Of a stretch of DNA of 64,000 nt, positions 16,905-25,506 are shown one piece after another. The stretch's first letter is position 1; each line of letters opens with the position of its first letter. Position numbers and translations under genes: made by a program. Origin of the DNA: Gammaproteobacteria bacterium (GTDB taxonomy: Bacteria; Pseudomonadota; Gammaproteobacteria; Burkholderiales; Gallionellaceae). The stretch spans positions 1 through 64,000 of the forward strand of contig JAHJNJ010000034.1 in the NCBI GenBank assembly GCA_018820925.1, read 5' to 3'. The notes under the pieces are model-generated. The model was given only the letters and a program-made list of their open reading frames with translations, had not been told where the DNA came from and did not search any database.

Positions 16905-17712
16905 CCGCCTCTTCGTTGCGATCAGCCCTGAGCGGATCAGCATGATCAAGCTGAAACGCGGGTTCAAGCCTGCATTACAGGCAAAGCACGACGAGGAAGT
17001 CACCCCGGTCAGTAAACAGCAACCTTGGCAGGCTGCTCTGGAACGGTTTGCTCAGCTGCTGAGTCAGCCGGAGTGGCAGAAGACTGTAGTGAACGTGGTG
17101 CTGTCGAATCGGTTGGCAAGATTTGCGGCCATCACATTCGGCGCACAATTGAAAAATTACGCCGCACAGGAAGGATTTGCCCGACATGCTTTGGCCCAGA
17201 CCTACGGCACAGTGGTGGAACAATGGGTATTGCGTATTCATCCCGGCAGGGCTGGTACACCCAGCCTGGTCAGCGCGCTGGATCAGGTGCTGCTCGATGG
17301 ATTGCAACAAGCGTGTGAAGCTCAACAGCTCAGGTTGAAGCTGGTGACGCCTTATCTGAGGCCGGTATTCAATCGCTTTCAGGAAATGCTTAAGAATGAT
17401 CCTGCCTGGCTGGTGATCAACGAGCCGGGCTATTCGTTGCTGGCGTTGCTTTCAGGAGGCGAGTTCATCTCCGTTAACGGGGTTAGTCACGACAAGCTTG
17501 ATGAGTTGCCCATGCTGCTGGATCGCGAAAATCTGGTTAGCACATTGACTGAGCCTTGCAAGGCGGTTTATCTGCATGCCCCTTCCAGCAAGACTTTTGT
17601 GGCAATACCCAAGACGGGGTACGAGTTTAGCGGGCTTGATTTGGCTGTGCCGGATGGTTTCCCTGCTTCATCCGACGGTTTGCATGCCATGATCATGAGT
17701 GAGTTTCTGTGA
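16885..17712 (+). CDS. GspL/PilM-like assembly protein (divergent)
   Basis: A 275-aa protein with a good ribosome site (GGAGG eight bases before the ATG) inside the end of the ATPase gene. The N-terminus (RLFVAISPERISMIKLKRGF) resembles the opening strands of the actin-like fold in PilM or the cytoplasmic domain of GspL, but no motif is diagnostic. Assignment rests mainly on position between the ATPase and two single-pass membrane proteins, where PilM/GspL is expected. No transmembrane segment is seen. Confidence 0.6.
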   Translation: MSPSWHSRLFVAISPERISMIKLKRGFKPALQAKHDEEVTPVSKQQPWQAALERFAQLLSQPEWQKTVVNVVLSNRLARFAAITFGAQLKNYAAQEGFARHALAQTYGTVVEQWVLRIHPGRAGTPSLVSALDQVLLDGLQQACEAQQLRLKLVTPYLRPVFNRFQEMLKNDPAWLVINEPGYSLLALLSGGEFISVNGVSHDKLDELPMLLDRENLVSTLTEPCKAVYLHAPSSKTFVAIPKTGYEFSGLDLAVPDGFPASSDGLHAMIMSEFL

Positions 17713-18236
17713 TGCGGCGTCTTGAGCTGAATTTCCAGCAGCCGACTAATCGTCCAAGCCGAACGGCAGGGTGGTTGTTGCTGCTAACGGGGCTAGCTTT
17801 GCTGGTCGAGTTGGGTGTTTCATATGACCGACTGCAAAATGACCGGGAAGCAATGAATCAGGATATCAAGACTTCCAACATTCGTCTGGATACGCAAATT
17901 GCCGATTCCAACTATCAGTTCACTGACAAGGATTTTGACGAGGCGCGACAGATCATCAATCGTCTTGCTGCTCCATGGGATGCCATTTTTGTTGGGCTTG
18001 AGTCTGTCAAGAATTCCCACGTGGCTATTCTATCCATACAACCGGATGTAAGAACCGGGTTGTTGCAGATAGAAGGCGAAGCAAAAGACTACGCGGCAGT
18101 GCTTACGCTGATCGCTCAGTTACGTGTAACAAAGCCGTTCTCGGAAGTGTTTCTTATGCGCCATGAAATCAAACGTGACGATCCGCAGCACCCTGTTTCA
18201 TTCGCTTTGTCGATGCATTGGACGAGACCATCATGA
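17712..18236 (+). CDS. PilN-like inner-membrane assembly protein
   Basis: About 174 aa. It has a short cytoplasmic tail beginning MRRLELNFQQP, one transmembrane helix (GWLLLLTGLALLVELGVSY) and a periplasmic ferredoxin-like domain (WDAIFVGLESVKNSHVAILS). This layout matches PilN or the periplasmic half of GspL. The ATG overlaps the previous stop by one base and the next start by ATGA, so the cluster is translationally coupled. Confidence 0.65.
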   Translation: MRRLELNFQQPTNRPSRTAGWLLLLTGLALLVELGVSYDRLQNDREAMNQDIKTSNIRLDTQIADSNYQFTDKDFDEARQIINRLAAPWDAIFVGLESVKNSHVAILSIQPDVRTGLLQIEGEAKDYAAVLTLIAQLRVTKPFSEVFLMRHEIKRDDPQHPVSFALSMHWTRPS

Positions 18237-18766
18237 GAAAACAGATCAGCGAATTGAAAGAACAGCTCGGCTGGCAAGGCATGTCCGGTCTCGTGCTGCT
18301 TGCCTTGTCTGGGGCACTGCATGTGTTGGCGCTGCAGCCTCTGGAACAAGAGACAGCGTTCATGCACAGTCGGCTAGATGCTGCTCACGCAAAATCTGAT
18401 TTGAAGCGCAGTGCATTCAGTCTGGGCGACCGCCAGAAAGAACTTGGAATATTCTTCAACTCCTTACCTGCCGAGCAGGATGTAACGGATATTCTGGCAT
18501 CGATCTCAATAGTCGCCGAGGCAAGCAAGGTTGAACTGAAACAAGCGGAATATCGCATTGACGAGAAGAACAAGCCGCGGCTGGAGTATGGTTTGGTTTT
18601 TCCGGTACAGGGTGGGTACGCGAATATCAGACACTTCGTATTCCGTGTGCTCGCCGACCATCCTGCCATTGCGCTGGATCAGATCAATTTCCAGCGAGAC
18701 AAGGTCAACGATTCGGTACTTAAGGCTGAAATTCGGTTAACCTTGTTTCTGCAGACCCAAAAGTAA
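18233..18766 (+). CDS. PilO/GspM-like inner-membrane assembly protein
   Basis: About 177 aa with a cytoplasmic N-terminus, one membrane helix (MSGLVLLALSGALHVLAL), a coiled-coil stretch and a periplasmic alpha/beta domain (LEYGLVFPVQGGYANIRHFV). This is the PilO/GspM plan. It is the last gene of the cluster. No secretin, GspC, minor pseudopilins or prepilin peptidase follow, so the apparatus would have to borrow those parts from elsewhere. Confidence 0.65.
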   Translation: MRKQISELKEQLGWQGMSGLVLLALSGALHVLALQPLEQETAFMHSRLDAAHAKSDLKRSAFSLGDRQKELGIFFNSLPAEQDVTDILASISIVAEASKVELKQAEYRIDEKNKPRLEYGLVFPVQGGYANIRHFVFRVLADHPAIALDQINFQRDKVNDSVLKAEIRLTLFLQTQK

Positions 18767-18838
18767 TCGTACGAAAATTTTGGAAGCGGGCATTCCCGCA
18801 CGCTATACCAACCTTACCACCGGCGGCCGCTACACAAG

Positions 18839-18892
18839 GTCCCGCATTTCAAGGCCGGCAAGGAGCTACATGAACATGTCGACACTGATTGA
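18839..18892 (+). pseudogene. 3' tail of a lost IHF-beta gene
   Basis: A short open stretch encodes VPHFKAGKELHEHVD then a stop, closely matching the C-terminal end of integration host factor beta and the corresponding [15 protein letters not shown] of the complete gene that follows. Nothing upstream continues the frame as an IHF protein, so this is a remnant of a duplicated or replaced copy. Confidence 0.7.
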
Positions 18893-19076
18893 CTGTCAGT
18901 GTAGATAAATGGCTCCGGCGCGATCAAAGGAGAAAAAGCACCAAATCATATTCAGATAAACAAATCTCTTGATTTTCTTCTATACCGTTTTCATTCGACA
19001 CCTCCTATATAATTGACGCATCGTTTACCGTTTCAACCATATTTACTGCCCGACGTAGCTCGGCAGGCACCAAAAC

Positions 19077-19388
19077 ATGACACGCGCCGAACTCATCGAA
19101 CAGCTTGCCTTCACCCATCCCGAGCTCACCCTCAAAGACATCGAACTGACCGTCCGCACAATCCTGGACAAAATGTCGCTTTCCCTTGTTGAAGGCGGTA
19201 GGGCAGAGATACGCGGATTTGGGAGCTTCAATCTCAACCACCATCCACTGCGCAAAGGGCGCAATCCCAAGACCGGTACCTCCGTCATAATCCCGGCCAA
19301 GTATGTTCCACACTTCAGGCCCGGCAAGGAGTTGCGCGAGCGCGTTAATGGTGAGCCAATCTCAATGCCGAAAGCCGCTACCAGCTGA
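19077..19388 (+). CDS. ihfB: Integration host factor beta subunit paralogue
   Basis: A 103-aa HU/IHF fold protein with [18 protein letters not shown], the beta-arm region [19 protein letters not shown] and the family ending [12 protein letters not shown] bends DNA as a heterodimer. The canonical ihfB usually follows rpsA; this copy stands alone in accessory DNA beside a fragment of another, so it is likely an extra, possibly element-borne, copy. An AT-rich TATAAT lies at 19008-19013, but no convincing -35 was found. Its 3' end overlaps a convergent gene by 27 bases. Confidence 0.88.
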   Translation: MTRAELIEQLAFTHPELTLKDIELTVRTILDKMSLSLVEGGRAEIRGFGSFNLNHHPLRKGRNPKTGTSVIIPAKYVPHFRPGKELRERVNGEPISMPKAATS

Positions 19389-19994
19389 ATGGCTGACTAA
19401 GCCTAAATTGGCTTGCTCAAGGGACTTCTTGAACAACACATCAAATTCCTCCGTCACTGGATGGGACTGACACACCTCCAAAGGAATAAAGATCTCGCCA
19501 TGTTGTTCAAGGGCCAGGTTTTGCATGGTCATGATCGCAGTCAACGCATTATTGGAAATCACCTCCATTAGGCAGATCATGCGTTCATTGACATCCTCAC
19601 CGATGAATCCGTAAACGATGTATGAGCGCTCTTCGTGCCGCTCGATAGCTTCCCTGATCTCCTGATCGATGTTCTGGCGCTTTCCAGAGTCGACCACCTC
19701 AGAATCCAGCATCAGCAAATTGCGGATAAAGACCACAGAAATGTGATTGTGGGACTTCACGTTCAGTCGCTGAGTGATCCAGTTGTACTCGGCCGCGATG
19801 CCATCGTAGAAAGCATCCTCGTTGTCGGCAGCAATCATGGCGTGGTGGTAGAGCTCACCGCTGGGCGTTGCAACCCGGAACCCTACAAAAAAGCACTGAT
19901 TCCAATTGAGAGTCAGGGCGGGCTTGCTGCGTGCATCATTAAGCGGTCTTGAGTTATGCAAATGGGTATATCGAAACGGTGTGGGGGGGCTCAA
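19362..19994 (-). CDS. Uncharacterised protein
   Basis: About 210 aa with a TTG start overlapping the stop of the preceding gene (TTGA), which suggests coupled translation. It looks soluble and alpha/beta ([40 protein letters not shown]) with no signal peptide or membrane helix. I do not recognise the family. It is the last gene of a three- to four-gene minus-strand operon and its 3' end runs into the ihfB paralogue from the other side. Confidence 0.7.
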   Translation of the reverse strand: MSPPTPFRYTHLHNSRPLNDARSKPALTLNWNQCFFVGFRVATPSGELYHHAMIAADNEDAFYDGIAAEYNWITQRLNVKSHNHISVVFIRNLLMLDSEVVDSGKRQNIDQEIREAIERHEERSYIVYGFIGEDVNERMICLMEVISNNALTAIMTMQNLALEQHGEIFIPLEVCQSHPVTEEFDVLFKKSLEQANLGLVSHSAGSGFRH

Positions 19995-20239
19995 CGTAGT
20001 GCTCCTTCTTCGTCGTTAGCTGCGTTGGCTTCGATCTTGGGATGTTCGTACCGGGCCAACTTCGTGTTGTATGAACCCAGAAGGGTGTATAGCTCGGCCA
20101 TTTCGGCTTCGTGCTCGTCCTGAGTTCTGGATATTGATCGCAAGACCTCCTTGAGGATGCAACGCTCAATGGCCTCTCGGCCGGCATTGATCAATTCCGG
20201 CATTGGCTTTCTGCCAAGAGTATTGGGAATGTCCATCAT
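19991..20239 (-). CDS. Small uncharacterised helical protein
   Basis: 82 aa starting MMDIPNTLGRKPMPELI, chosen because AGGAAAC stands directly before this ATG and the upstream stop lies five bases away. It is mostly charged helix (EVLRSISRTQDEHEAEMAEL). It overlaps the downstream gene by four bases. No family recognised; the tight packing implies it works with its neighbours. Confidence 0.65.
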   Translation of the reverse strand: MMDIPNTLGRKPMPELINAGREAIERCILKEVLRSISRTQDEHEAEMAELYTLLGSYNTKLARYEHPKIEANAANDEEGALR

Positions 20240-20244
20240 GTTTC

Positions 20245-20397
20245 CTATTGGTAAATTAGGAGATAGGCAGCCAACAATGGTGTGGCGAACACGAAAAGCA
20301 CGGCTATCCATTCGAGCGCATCGAGCTTATGGCGCTCCTTCCCATAAGAATCTTGAGATTGTTGGATTTTTGGTGTGGGGGAGGGTAACTGGTGCAT
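20245..20397 (-). CDS. 50-aa single-pass membrane protein
   Basis: A 50-codon frame starting MHQLPSPTPKIQQSQD with a polar N-terminal half and one hydrophobic helix near the end (IAVLFVFATPLLAAYLLIY). AAAGGA stands seven bases before the ATG, and the stop lies five bases before the next ATG, inside that gene's ribosome site. It therefore heads a compact operon. Function unknown; such small membrane proteins often recruit or regulate larger partners. Confidence 0.6.
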   Translation of the reverse strand: MHQLPSPTPKIQQSQDSYGKERHKLDALEWIAVLFVFATPLLAAYLLIYQ

Positions 20398-20538
20398 TTT
20401 GTTCCTTTCTCAAATGAGTGGAACAAATCTACATGGGTCGCCAAATTGCCAAAGAACTATTTGATGATTTGTTGGGAGTTTGATGCTGGTGGTTCGTAAG
20501 GGGCACAGAGCGCCAGATTGCCTAACGGTATATGAGCC

Positions 20539-20904
20539 TTATTTGTGCTTGATAAACAGGTCGCTGACTTCTACGCCCAGTATGACGGCAACTTTAAGCA
20601 GCACCAAAACTGATGGATTGCCAACACCACGCTCGATCTGGGAGATGTAGGTTCGGTCCAGTTCGGCGTCAAGAGCCAGTGCTTCCTGAGACAAACCCCT
20701 CTCCAGGCGCAACGCCTTCACGTTGTTCCCCAATACCTTGCAAACCTGCGCCATGCGTTTTTCCATGGGCGCAACGATGCAGTCTTCGGGATTGACAGTC
20801 CACGGAATATAATCTACAAATGCGCGAGCTATTGGGGCCTGCGGCGCTCGCTCCGAGCAAATGGTGTCGACAAACCTTAGATCAAGTTCTTCTTCGGTAA
20901 ACAT
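20539..20904 (-). CDS. XRE-family helix-turn-helix regulator
   Basis: 121 aa. The C-terminal two thirds is a HTH_3 domain (LGNNVKALRLERGLSQEALA then LDRTYISQIERGVGNPS), the signature of lambda Cro/C1-type regulators. The N-terminal 50 residues are unrelated, and an internal Met (MEKRMAQVCK) could be the true start of a minimal 74-aa protein. It probably controls the small-gene operon downstream or the divergent gene at 20947. Confidence 0.85.
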   Translation of the reverse strand: MFTEEELDLRFVDTICSERAPQAPIARAFVDYIPWTVNPEDCIVAPMEKRMAQVCKVLGNNVKALRLERGLSQEALALDAELDRTYISQIERGVGNPSVLVLLKVAVILGVEVSDLFIKHK

Positions 20905-20946
20905 ACCGGCTTTGCTATCTTGGTTACATCAATCAAGGAGAAATGC

Positions 20947-21273
20947 ATGAGCAGAAACGTCGGCATGACAAGGCAAGGCACAACGGCAGAGAAGGACAGC
21001 ATGAGTCTGTTCGAGCCTCTGCAAAAACCGGATGAAGCAATGCCATTGGAGCAGGAGATCACGCAATTGGCCGATCACTATGCTGAACTCGATTCTGCCC
21101 AGGCGTTTCTATTTGAGTCATTAACCAGCGTCATGTCGAGCCTCGAGCCTGCAAAAGGAACCTACATACAGGGGGCGAAACAGTTCTCGGAAGCTGTCCA
21201 GGCAAGAGGGAAGGAATTGAAAGCGGCGATTGATCACATCCGTGAACGTTCACGTGTGGAGAAGAACGGTTGA
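20947..21273 (+). CDS. Small uncharacterised helical protein
   Basis: 108 aa beginning MSRNVGMTRQGT, with GGAG seven bases before the ATG. It is largely alpha-helical (EQEITQLADHYAELDSAQAF; FSEAVQARGKELKAAIDHI), with no signal peptide. It is divergent from the XRE regulator, which is a usual place for a regulated target. Family not recognised. Confidence 0.6.
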   Translation: MSRNVGMTRQGTTAEKDSMSLFEPLQKPDEAMPLEQEITQLADHYAELDSAQAFLFESLTSVMSSLEPAKGTYIQGAKQFSEAVQARGKELKAAIDHIRERSRVEKNG

Positions 21274-21376
21274 ACGGGGAATGAGGTAAGTGAGCTTGGT
21301 TACTGGCAAACGCTGAATTAACGTTTGCGAGTCAGCGAACCTGAAACACTCAATGGAGAAAATAGAAAGGGATCAA

Positions 21377-22684
21377 ATGAATCACGATAGTCATGGAAAT
21401 TCGAAGATGTTTGCCGCCATCACTTTATTGCTTGGTCTCCTCTTAACGAGTACCGCCAACGCGGCTTCAATTCATGCTGATGACTACAGTGATGGGATTG
21501 CCGTGGTTCGTGCTGATGACGAATGCTGCGCATTGATCGACAAAACGGGCACACAAGTCGTTGCGCTGAAATTTGATGATGCGCGATCCTTCAGCGACGG
21601 TTTGGCAGCGGTCAAGACGAGTGGCAAATGGGGATTCATCAATGCGACGGGACGGCTGGTTATTACGCCTCAATATGAATATGCATTTACTTTCAAGGAG
21701 GGGCTGGCGGCAGTCAAGCGAAATGGCAAGTGGGGATTTATCAACAAGACAGGCAGGATGGTAATTGCCCCTCAATTTGATGAGCCGGACTCATTTAGCG
21801 AGGGTTTGGCAGCAGTAACAATGAAAGGCAAGAAAGGTTTCATCGACAAGACCGGGAAGATGGTCATTAAGCCTCAGTTCAATTTTGCAGATGAGTTCAA
21901 GGAAGGTTTGGCGCGTGTTGAGTTGAATGACAATGACGAAATGGGCTTTATCGACAAGACTGGAACGATGGTCATCGCGCCTCAGTCCTATCGCGCACAG
22001 TCATTCAGAGAAGGCTTGGCCTTAGTCGAGACAAATGACAAAGGGGGCTTTGTTGACAAGACTGGAAAGATTGTCATTTCTCCCCAGTTTGATCTCGCAA
22101 GTGATTTTAGCGAAGGTCTTGCCGCTGTAAGCATGAATGGCAAAGCAGGCTTCATTGACACGAGCGGCAGATTGGTTATCGCGCTTCAGTTTGAGAAGAC
22201 GTATTCCTTCAGCATGGGTTTTGCCGCGGTCAGAAAGAACGACAAGTGGGGATTCATCGACAAGGCAGGAACAATGGTCATTGCACCTCAGTTTGATGAT
22301 GCGGTTTCCTTCAGTGAAGGTTTGGCAAGAGTCAAGATAGAGGGCCAGGCGGGTTTCATAAATCTGCAGGGACAGTGGGCCATCCATCCTGGGACGATAC
22401 GAAAGGCAATGGCAAAATATGTTGCGCTTGCAGATCAGAAGAAGGCGAATCAGCTTGCTCATAAGCGCGCAGAGCAACAAAAAGTGGTTGCCGCATTCAG
22501 GAACAAGTTGCGTGATGGTGACGAAACTAACTGTGGTCCAGTCATCGAATCCAAAGGCAAGCTGGTAAAGGTGTCCTTCCCAGTTGCCGACTATGGCAAT
22601 GAACATTGGATACGTCGTGACCAAATCTTCCCGTCTGGCTGGGGATGTCGCTTCTTGAACGGCCAGTATCAATCGCCTCAATAG
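21377..22684 (+). CDS. Secreted WG-repeat protein
   Basis: About 435 aa. A signal peptide (MFAAITLLLGLLLTSTANAA) is followed by roughly ten WG (KWG) repeats of about 23-25 residues, such as GLAAVKTSGKWGFINATGR and MVIAPQFDDAVSFSEGLARV. A helical segment and a Cys-containing end (TNCGPVIESKGKLVKVSF) complete it. WG repeats form beta-propeller-like folds in surface or periplasmic proteins of unknown role. The second ATG was chosen because AAAGGGA precedes it. A lipoprotein gene follows. Confidence 0.88.
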   Translation: MNHDSHGNSKMFAAITLLLGLLLTSTANAASIHADDYSDGIAVVRADDECCALIDKTGTQVVALKFDDARSFSDGLAAVKTSGKWGFINATGRLVITPQYEYAFTFKEGLAAVKRNGKWGFINKTGRMVIAPQFDEPDSFSEGLAAVTMKGKKGFIDKTGKMVIKPQFNFADEFKEGLARVELNDNDEMGFIDKTGTMVIAPQSYRAQSFREGLALVETNDKGGFVDKTGKIVISPQFDLASDFSEGLAAVSMNGKAGFIDTSGRLVIALQFEKTYSFSMGFAAVRKNDKWGFIDKAGTMVIAPQFDDAVSFSEGLARVKIEGQAGFINLQGQWAIHPGTIRKAMAKYVALADQKKANQLAHKRAEQQKVVAAFRNKLRDGDETNCGPVIESKGKLVKVSFPVADYGNEHWIRRDQIFPSGWGCRFLNGQYQSPQ

Positions 22685-22846
22685 TTTTTCCATGAAATCC
22701 CGTATGCACGAGCCGCATCTCTTTGCGCCGGACATGGTGATGGGCTTTGGTGCGGCGCACACAGAGGAAACCAAGCGGACTGAACTGAATGCTGTTCTTT
22801 GTTAACTGACAGAATCAAACGCATCAACAATTTCCAGGAGACTGAT

Positions 22847-23605
22847 ATGAAGCGAGCAATACTCTGGGCTGTAACCGTGCTTGTGTTCTCTGGCTGCTCA
22901 ACGCCTCAGCCAACGGTTTCTTTAACCGATGGCGAAAAGAAAAGCATAAAGGAGGGCAAGCTGGTCACGTTTCAGGATATCCGGCCGACCAAGGGTAGCC
23001 TTCGTCTGGACAAGGCAACGCTGCCAAACGGCGTGTATGTTTGTGCTTCCGGGTGGAAGTTTCCAACACCCAACTGCTACCCCAATCTGGGCAAGTTAGT
23101 CAGTCAGTATTTGGCTGATCGAGGCATTCCAATTGCGAAAGACCAGGCTAGTGCCGATCAGACGTTGTATTTCAATGCGGCGTTTTGGTACGAGGGGCAT
23201 ATGCCGGATCCCAACTTCAGCTACGCCCTGGAAATGTGGCTGGTGAAGGGCGGTGCTCTCGAAAGTGCTCAGAGAAAAGGTACCGGGTTGGAAACCGGGG
23301 TGACATTCCTTGTTGGCAGGGCTATGCAGATCGGCGGTCTGGCGATGTTTGGCGCCATGATGTCCAGTGGCGGTGGATACTATGCCGACCGTCACTGGGT
23401 TAGTGTCACCATGGTTGCGGTCGATACGAAGACAGCCACTCAGGTCAATAATGCCCCTTGGGGTGTCAAAGCAGAGGACATGTCTCAATTCGAATTCGCT
23501 GGCAGATATATCGGTCCCGTCAAAGCAGTTGACTCTTCGTTGCCACTGTTTGAGCAGGCCATGAATAAAACGCTCGATCAGGTCGTTCGCCGTGAAAAAT
23601 TGTGA
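22847..23605 (+). CDS. Lipoprotein of unknown function
   Basis: About 252 aa. The start at MKRAILWAV is set by AGGAG seven bases upstream. The lipobox VFSGC places the mature protein on a membrane facing the periplasm. The body carries LVSQYLADRGIPIAKDQASA (a DUF-like alpha/beta lipoprotein pattern) and a Gly/Met-rich hydrophobic patch (MQIGGLAMFGAMMSSGGGYY) resembling TraT-like or conjugal lipoproteins. I cannot name the family. Next to it are the WG-repeat protein and a small membrane protein. Confidence 0.75.
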   Translation: MKRAILWAVTVLVFSGCSTPQPTVSLTDGEKKSIKEGKLVTFQDIRPTKGSLRLDKATLPNGVYVCASGWKFPTPNCYPNLGKLVSQYLADRGIPIAKDQASADQTLYFNAAFWYEGHMPDPNFSYALEMWLVKGGALESAQRKGTGLETGVTFLVGRAMQIGGLAMFGAMMSSGGGYYADRHWVSVTMVAVDTKTATQVNNAPWGVKAEDMSQFEFAGRYIGPVKAVDSSLPLFEQAMNKTLDQVVRREKL

Positions 23606-23621
23606 AAAGGGAGATTAGCCC

Positions 23622-23855
23622 ATGTTTCATTTTTTAGTCACTCATCCAATTCCAGTCATCGTGTTCCTGTCGCTGCTAGCCATAATCTTTGGAATATCCA
23701 AATATCTGGGAGAGCCCGTATTCTCCTCCGCCAGAACTCGCCCTGATGATGATGATGACTTAAGTCCTTGGGCAGGTGGTCCAACTGGTGTATCAATTGG
23801 CATTGAAGATATTGGGAAGATGGGAAAACAAATGTGCACAACAAGGGATGCTTGA
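23622..23855 (+). CDS. Small membrane protein
   Basis: 77 aa with one N-terminal hydrophobic helix (IPVIVFLSLLAIIFGISKYL) followed by an acidic, Pro/Gly-rich tail containing DDDDD. It lies 16 bases after the lipoprotein gene and is probably in the same transcript. Family unknown. Confidence 0.5.
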   Translation: MFHFLVTHPIPVIVFLSLLAIIFGISKYLGEPVFSSARTRPDDDDDLSPWAGGPTGVSIGIEDIGKMGKQMCTTRDA

Positions 23856-23967
23856 ACTAAATAGTTCTTTGGGAAAGTGACGATCTCTGTAGATTGATGA
23901 ATGCTGTTGCGGGAAGTGCAAATGGAAGACTTTCCGCAAAAAGCCCTTTTTACGGAGAGTCGACACC

Positions 23968-24606
23968 ATGCACCCCAATAGCAACACGGTCTTGAAGTTC
24001 CCAGTCAAGCCCTCGCCAAACATCATAAATCGGAAAGTTCCGCTTCGCCTCAAAAACATCGAGTACCGCAGCCGCGAATACCTCACGGAAGATGAAGTCG
24101 ATCGACTCATGAGCGCAGCCGGCAGAGTAGGGCGGCACGGGCATCGCGATGCCACGTTGCTCCTGCTGTCCTATCGACACGGGCTTCGCGTCACCGAACT
24201 GGTCAGTCTGCGCTGGGATCAGGTTGATTTGAAGCAAGGCCTGATTCACGTCAATCGATTGAAACATGGCAATCCCAGCGTCCATCCTCTTCGCGGGCCA
24301 GAGTTGCGCGCGCTGCGTCGCATGCAACGTGAATATCCAACCATGCCTTATGTGTTTTGCAGTGAACGCAAAGGGCCGCTGACGTCGGATGCTGTTCGCA
24401 AAATTCTGACTAGGGCAGGGAAGGGGGCCAATCTGCCATTCACTGTCCATCCACACATGCTGAGGCACGCCTGCGGCTATAAGCTGGCTCAGGCCGGACA
24501 AGACACGCGTGCGATTCAGCACTACTTGGGACACAAGAACATCCAGCACACTGTCCGTTACACCCAACTGTCACCGGATCGGTTCAAGGATTTTTGGAAA
24601 GACTAG
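23968..24606 (+). CDS. Tyrosine recombinase, short FimB-like type
   Basis: 212 aa containing only a catalytic domain. The expected residues are visible: Arg in YRHGLRVTELVSLRW, His and Arg in HPHMLRHACG, a second His in HYLGHKNIQHT and the nucleophile Tyr in VRYTQLS. The size and lack of an N-terminal SAM-like arm-binding domain match FimB/FimE-type phase-variation recombinases and small integrases. No invertible segment or att repeat could be identified next to it by eye. Confidence 0.9.
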   Translation: MHPNSNTVLKFPVKPSPNIINRKVPLRLKNIEYRSREYLTEDEVDRLMSAAGRVGRHGHRDATLLLLSYRHGLRVTELVSLRWDQVDLKQGLIHVNRLKHGNPSVHPLRGPELRALRRMQREYPTMPYVFCSERKGPLTSDAVRKILTRAGKGANLPFTVHPHMLRHACGYKLAQAGQDTRAIQHYLGHKNIQHTVRYTQLSPDRFKDFWKD

Positions 24607-24779
24607 GAGGAAGAAGTTGAGTAGTGAGGAAAGTGCGTGTTTCTCGGGAAAATAATTGGCCAGAACTCTTCCATAATTAGTCTCCCATAAGGGGTTTTGC
24701 TCAATATATATCTGCCCCTCAGTCCGCTGCAGGGATAGTCGCAGGTCGAGCGAAGCAAATTTATTGAATGGAGAGAGAA

Positions 24780-25274
24780 ATGAAAATAAAGAAATATGTA
24801 GCAACTCTTGAGCAGGTAGGTGAAGTGATACGGCACATTGATCTGTCTCCTCTGGAGAATCGGCTGGTAGGCAAACCACTTGTTGAATTGGAACATTGTC
24901 TGATCGAGATCACTGGTGAATTGACTGATATTCACCTCACGTACAAAGAATTTGCAGTTCGGCTTGCACAGGATTGTATTGAGGCAACCAGTAGAGATGA
25001 ATTTTTCTTTGCCTACAGGGAATACAAGAAGGAAAAATCATCCTTTGCAACTGACTACAGCTTAGGTTCCAAAATTGGCTACTATTTTGCTGCCCTCTTG
25101 GATAGGCTGACCGACATTCAAAGGAAGCAGGATCAAGCTGGGAAGAAGATAACTGTGAGTCACGCCAGAATGCTGTCTTATTTTCTTGTTCAAGAAATCG
25201 AAAGAATGTGGAAATCGAGTCAATACACTAATGAAAAGGTCGAGCAGATTTGGGAGCATTGGATTAAATGCTAG
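24780..25274 (+). CDS. Uncharacterised helical protein
   Basis: About 164 aa starting MKIKKYVATL, with GGAG five bases before the ATG. It is charged and helical (LVELEHCLIEITGELTDIHL; FFFAYREYKKEKSSFA) and carries no export signal. It sits 160 bases after the recombinase. The AT-rich codon use differs from the GC-rich defence genes 1.7 kb downstream. Not recognised. Confidence 0.55.
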   Translation: MKIKKYVATLEQVGEVIRHIDLSPLENRLVGKPLVELEHCLIEITGELTDIHLTYKEFAVRLAQDCIEATSRDEFFFAYREYKKEKSSFATDYSLGSKIGYYFAALLDRLTDIQRKQDQAGKKITVSHARMLSYFLVQEIERMWKSSQYTNEKVEQIWEHWIKC

Positions 25275-25506
25275 AACTGCTGATTGTTCCTGATGGCGTC
25301 GAGATGGTTTAAGCCAGACTTGTAAATGAGGGATCGTATAAGGTGGGACCGACCGTGTAGCAGTTTACAATATGCCAGATCGCGACAAGGCAGACTCAGT
25401 TGAAATCAATATCACCGAAAAGAAATGGGCTGCGTCCAAATAATTTTGTTGACGTTAGCAAATTGAGAATAAACTCGATGCTGCCCCGCAAATTTCGGAG
25501 ATACCC

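Noticed and set aside
22692-22805. 37-codon frame between the WG-repeat protein and the lipoprotein
   Set aside because: Open and starts with ATG but no ribosome site and no relative; could be a remnant but cannot be supported.
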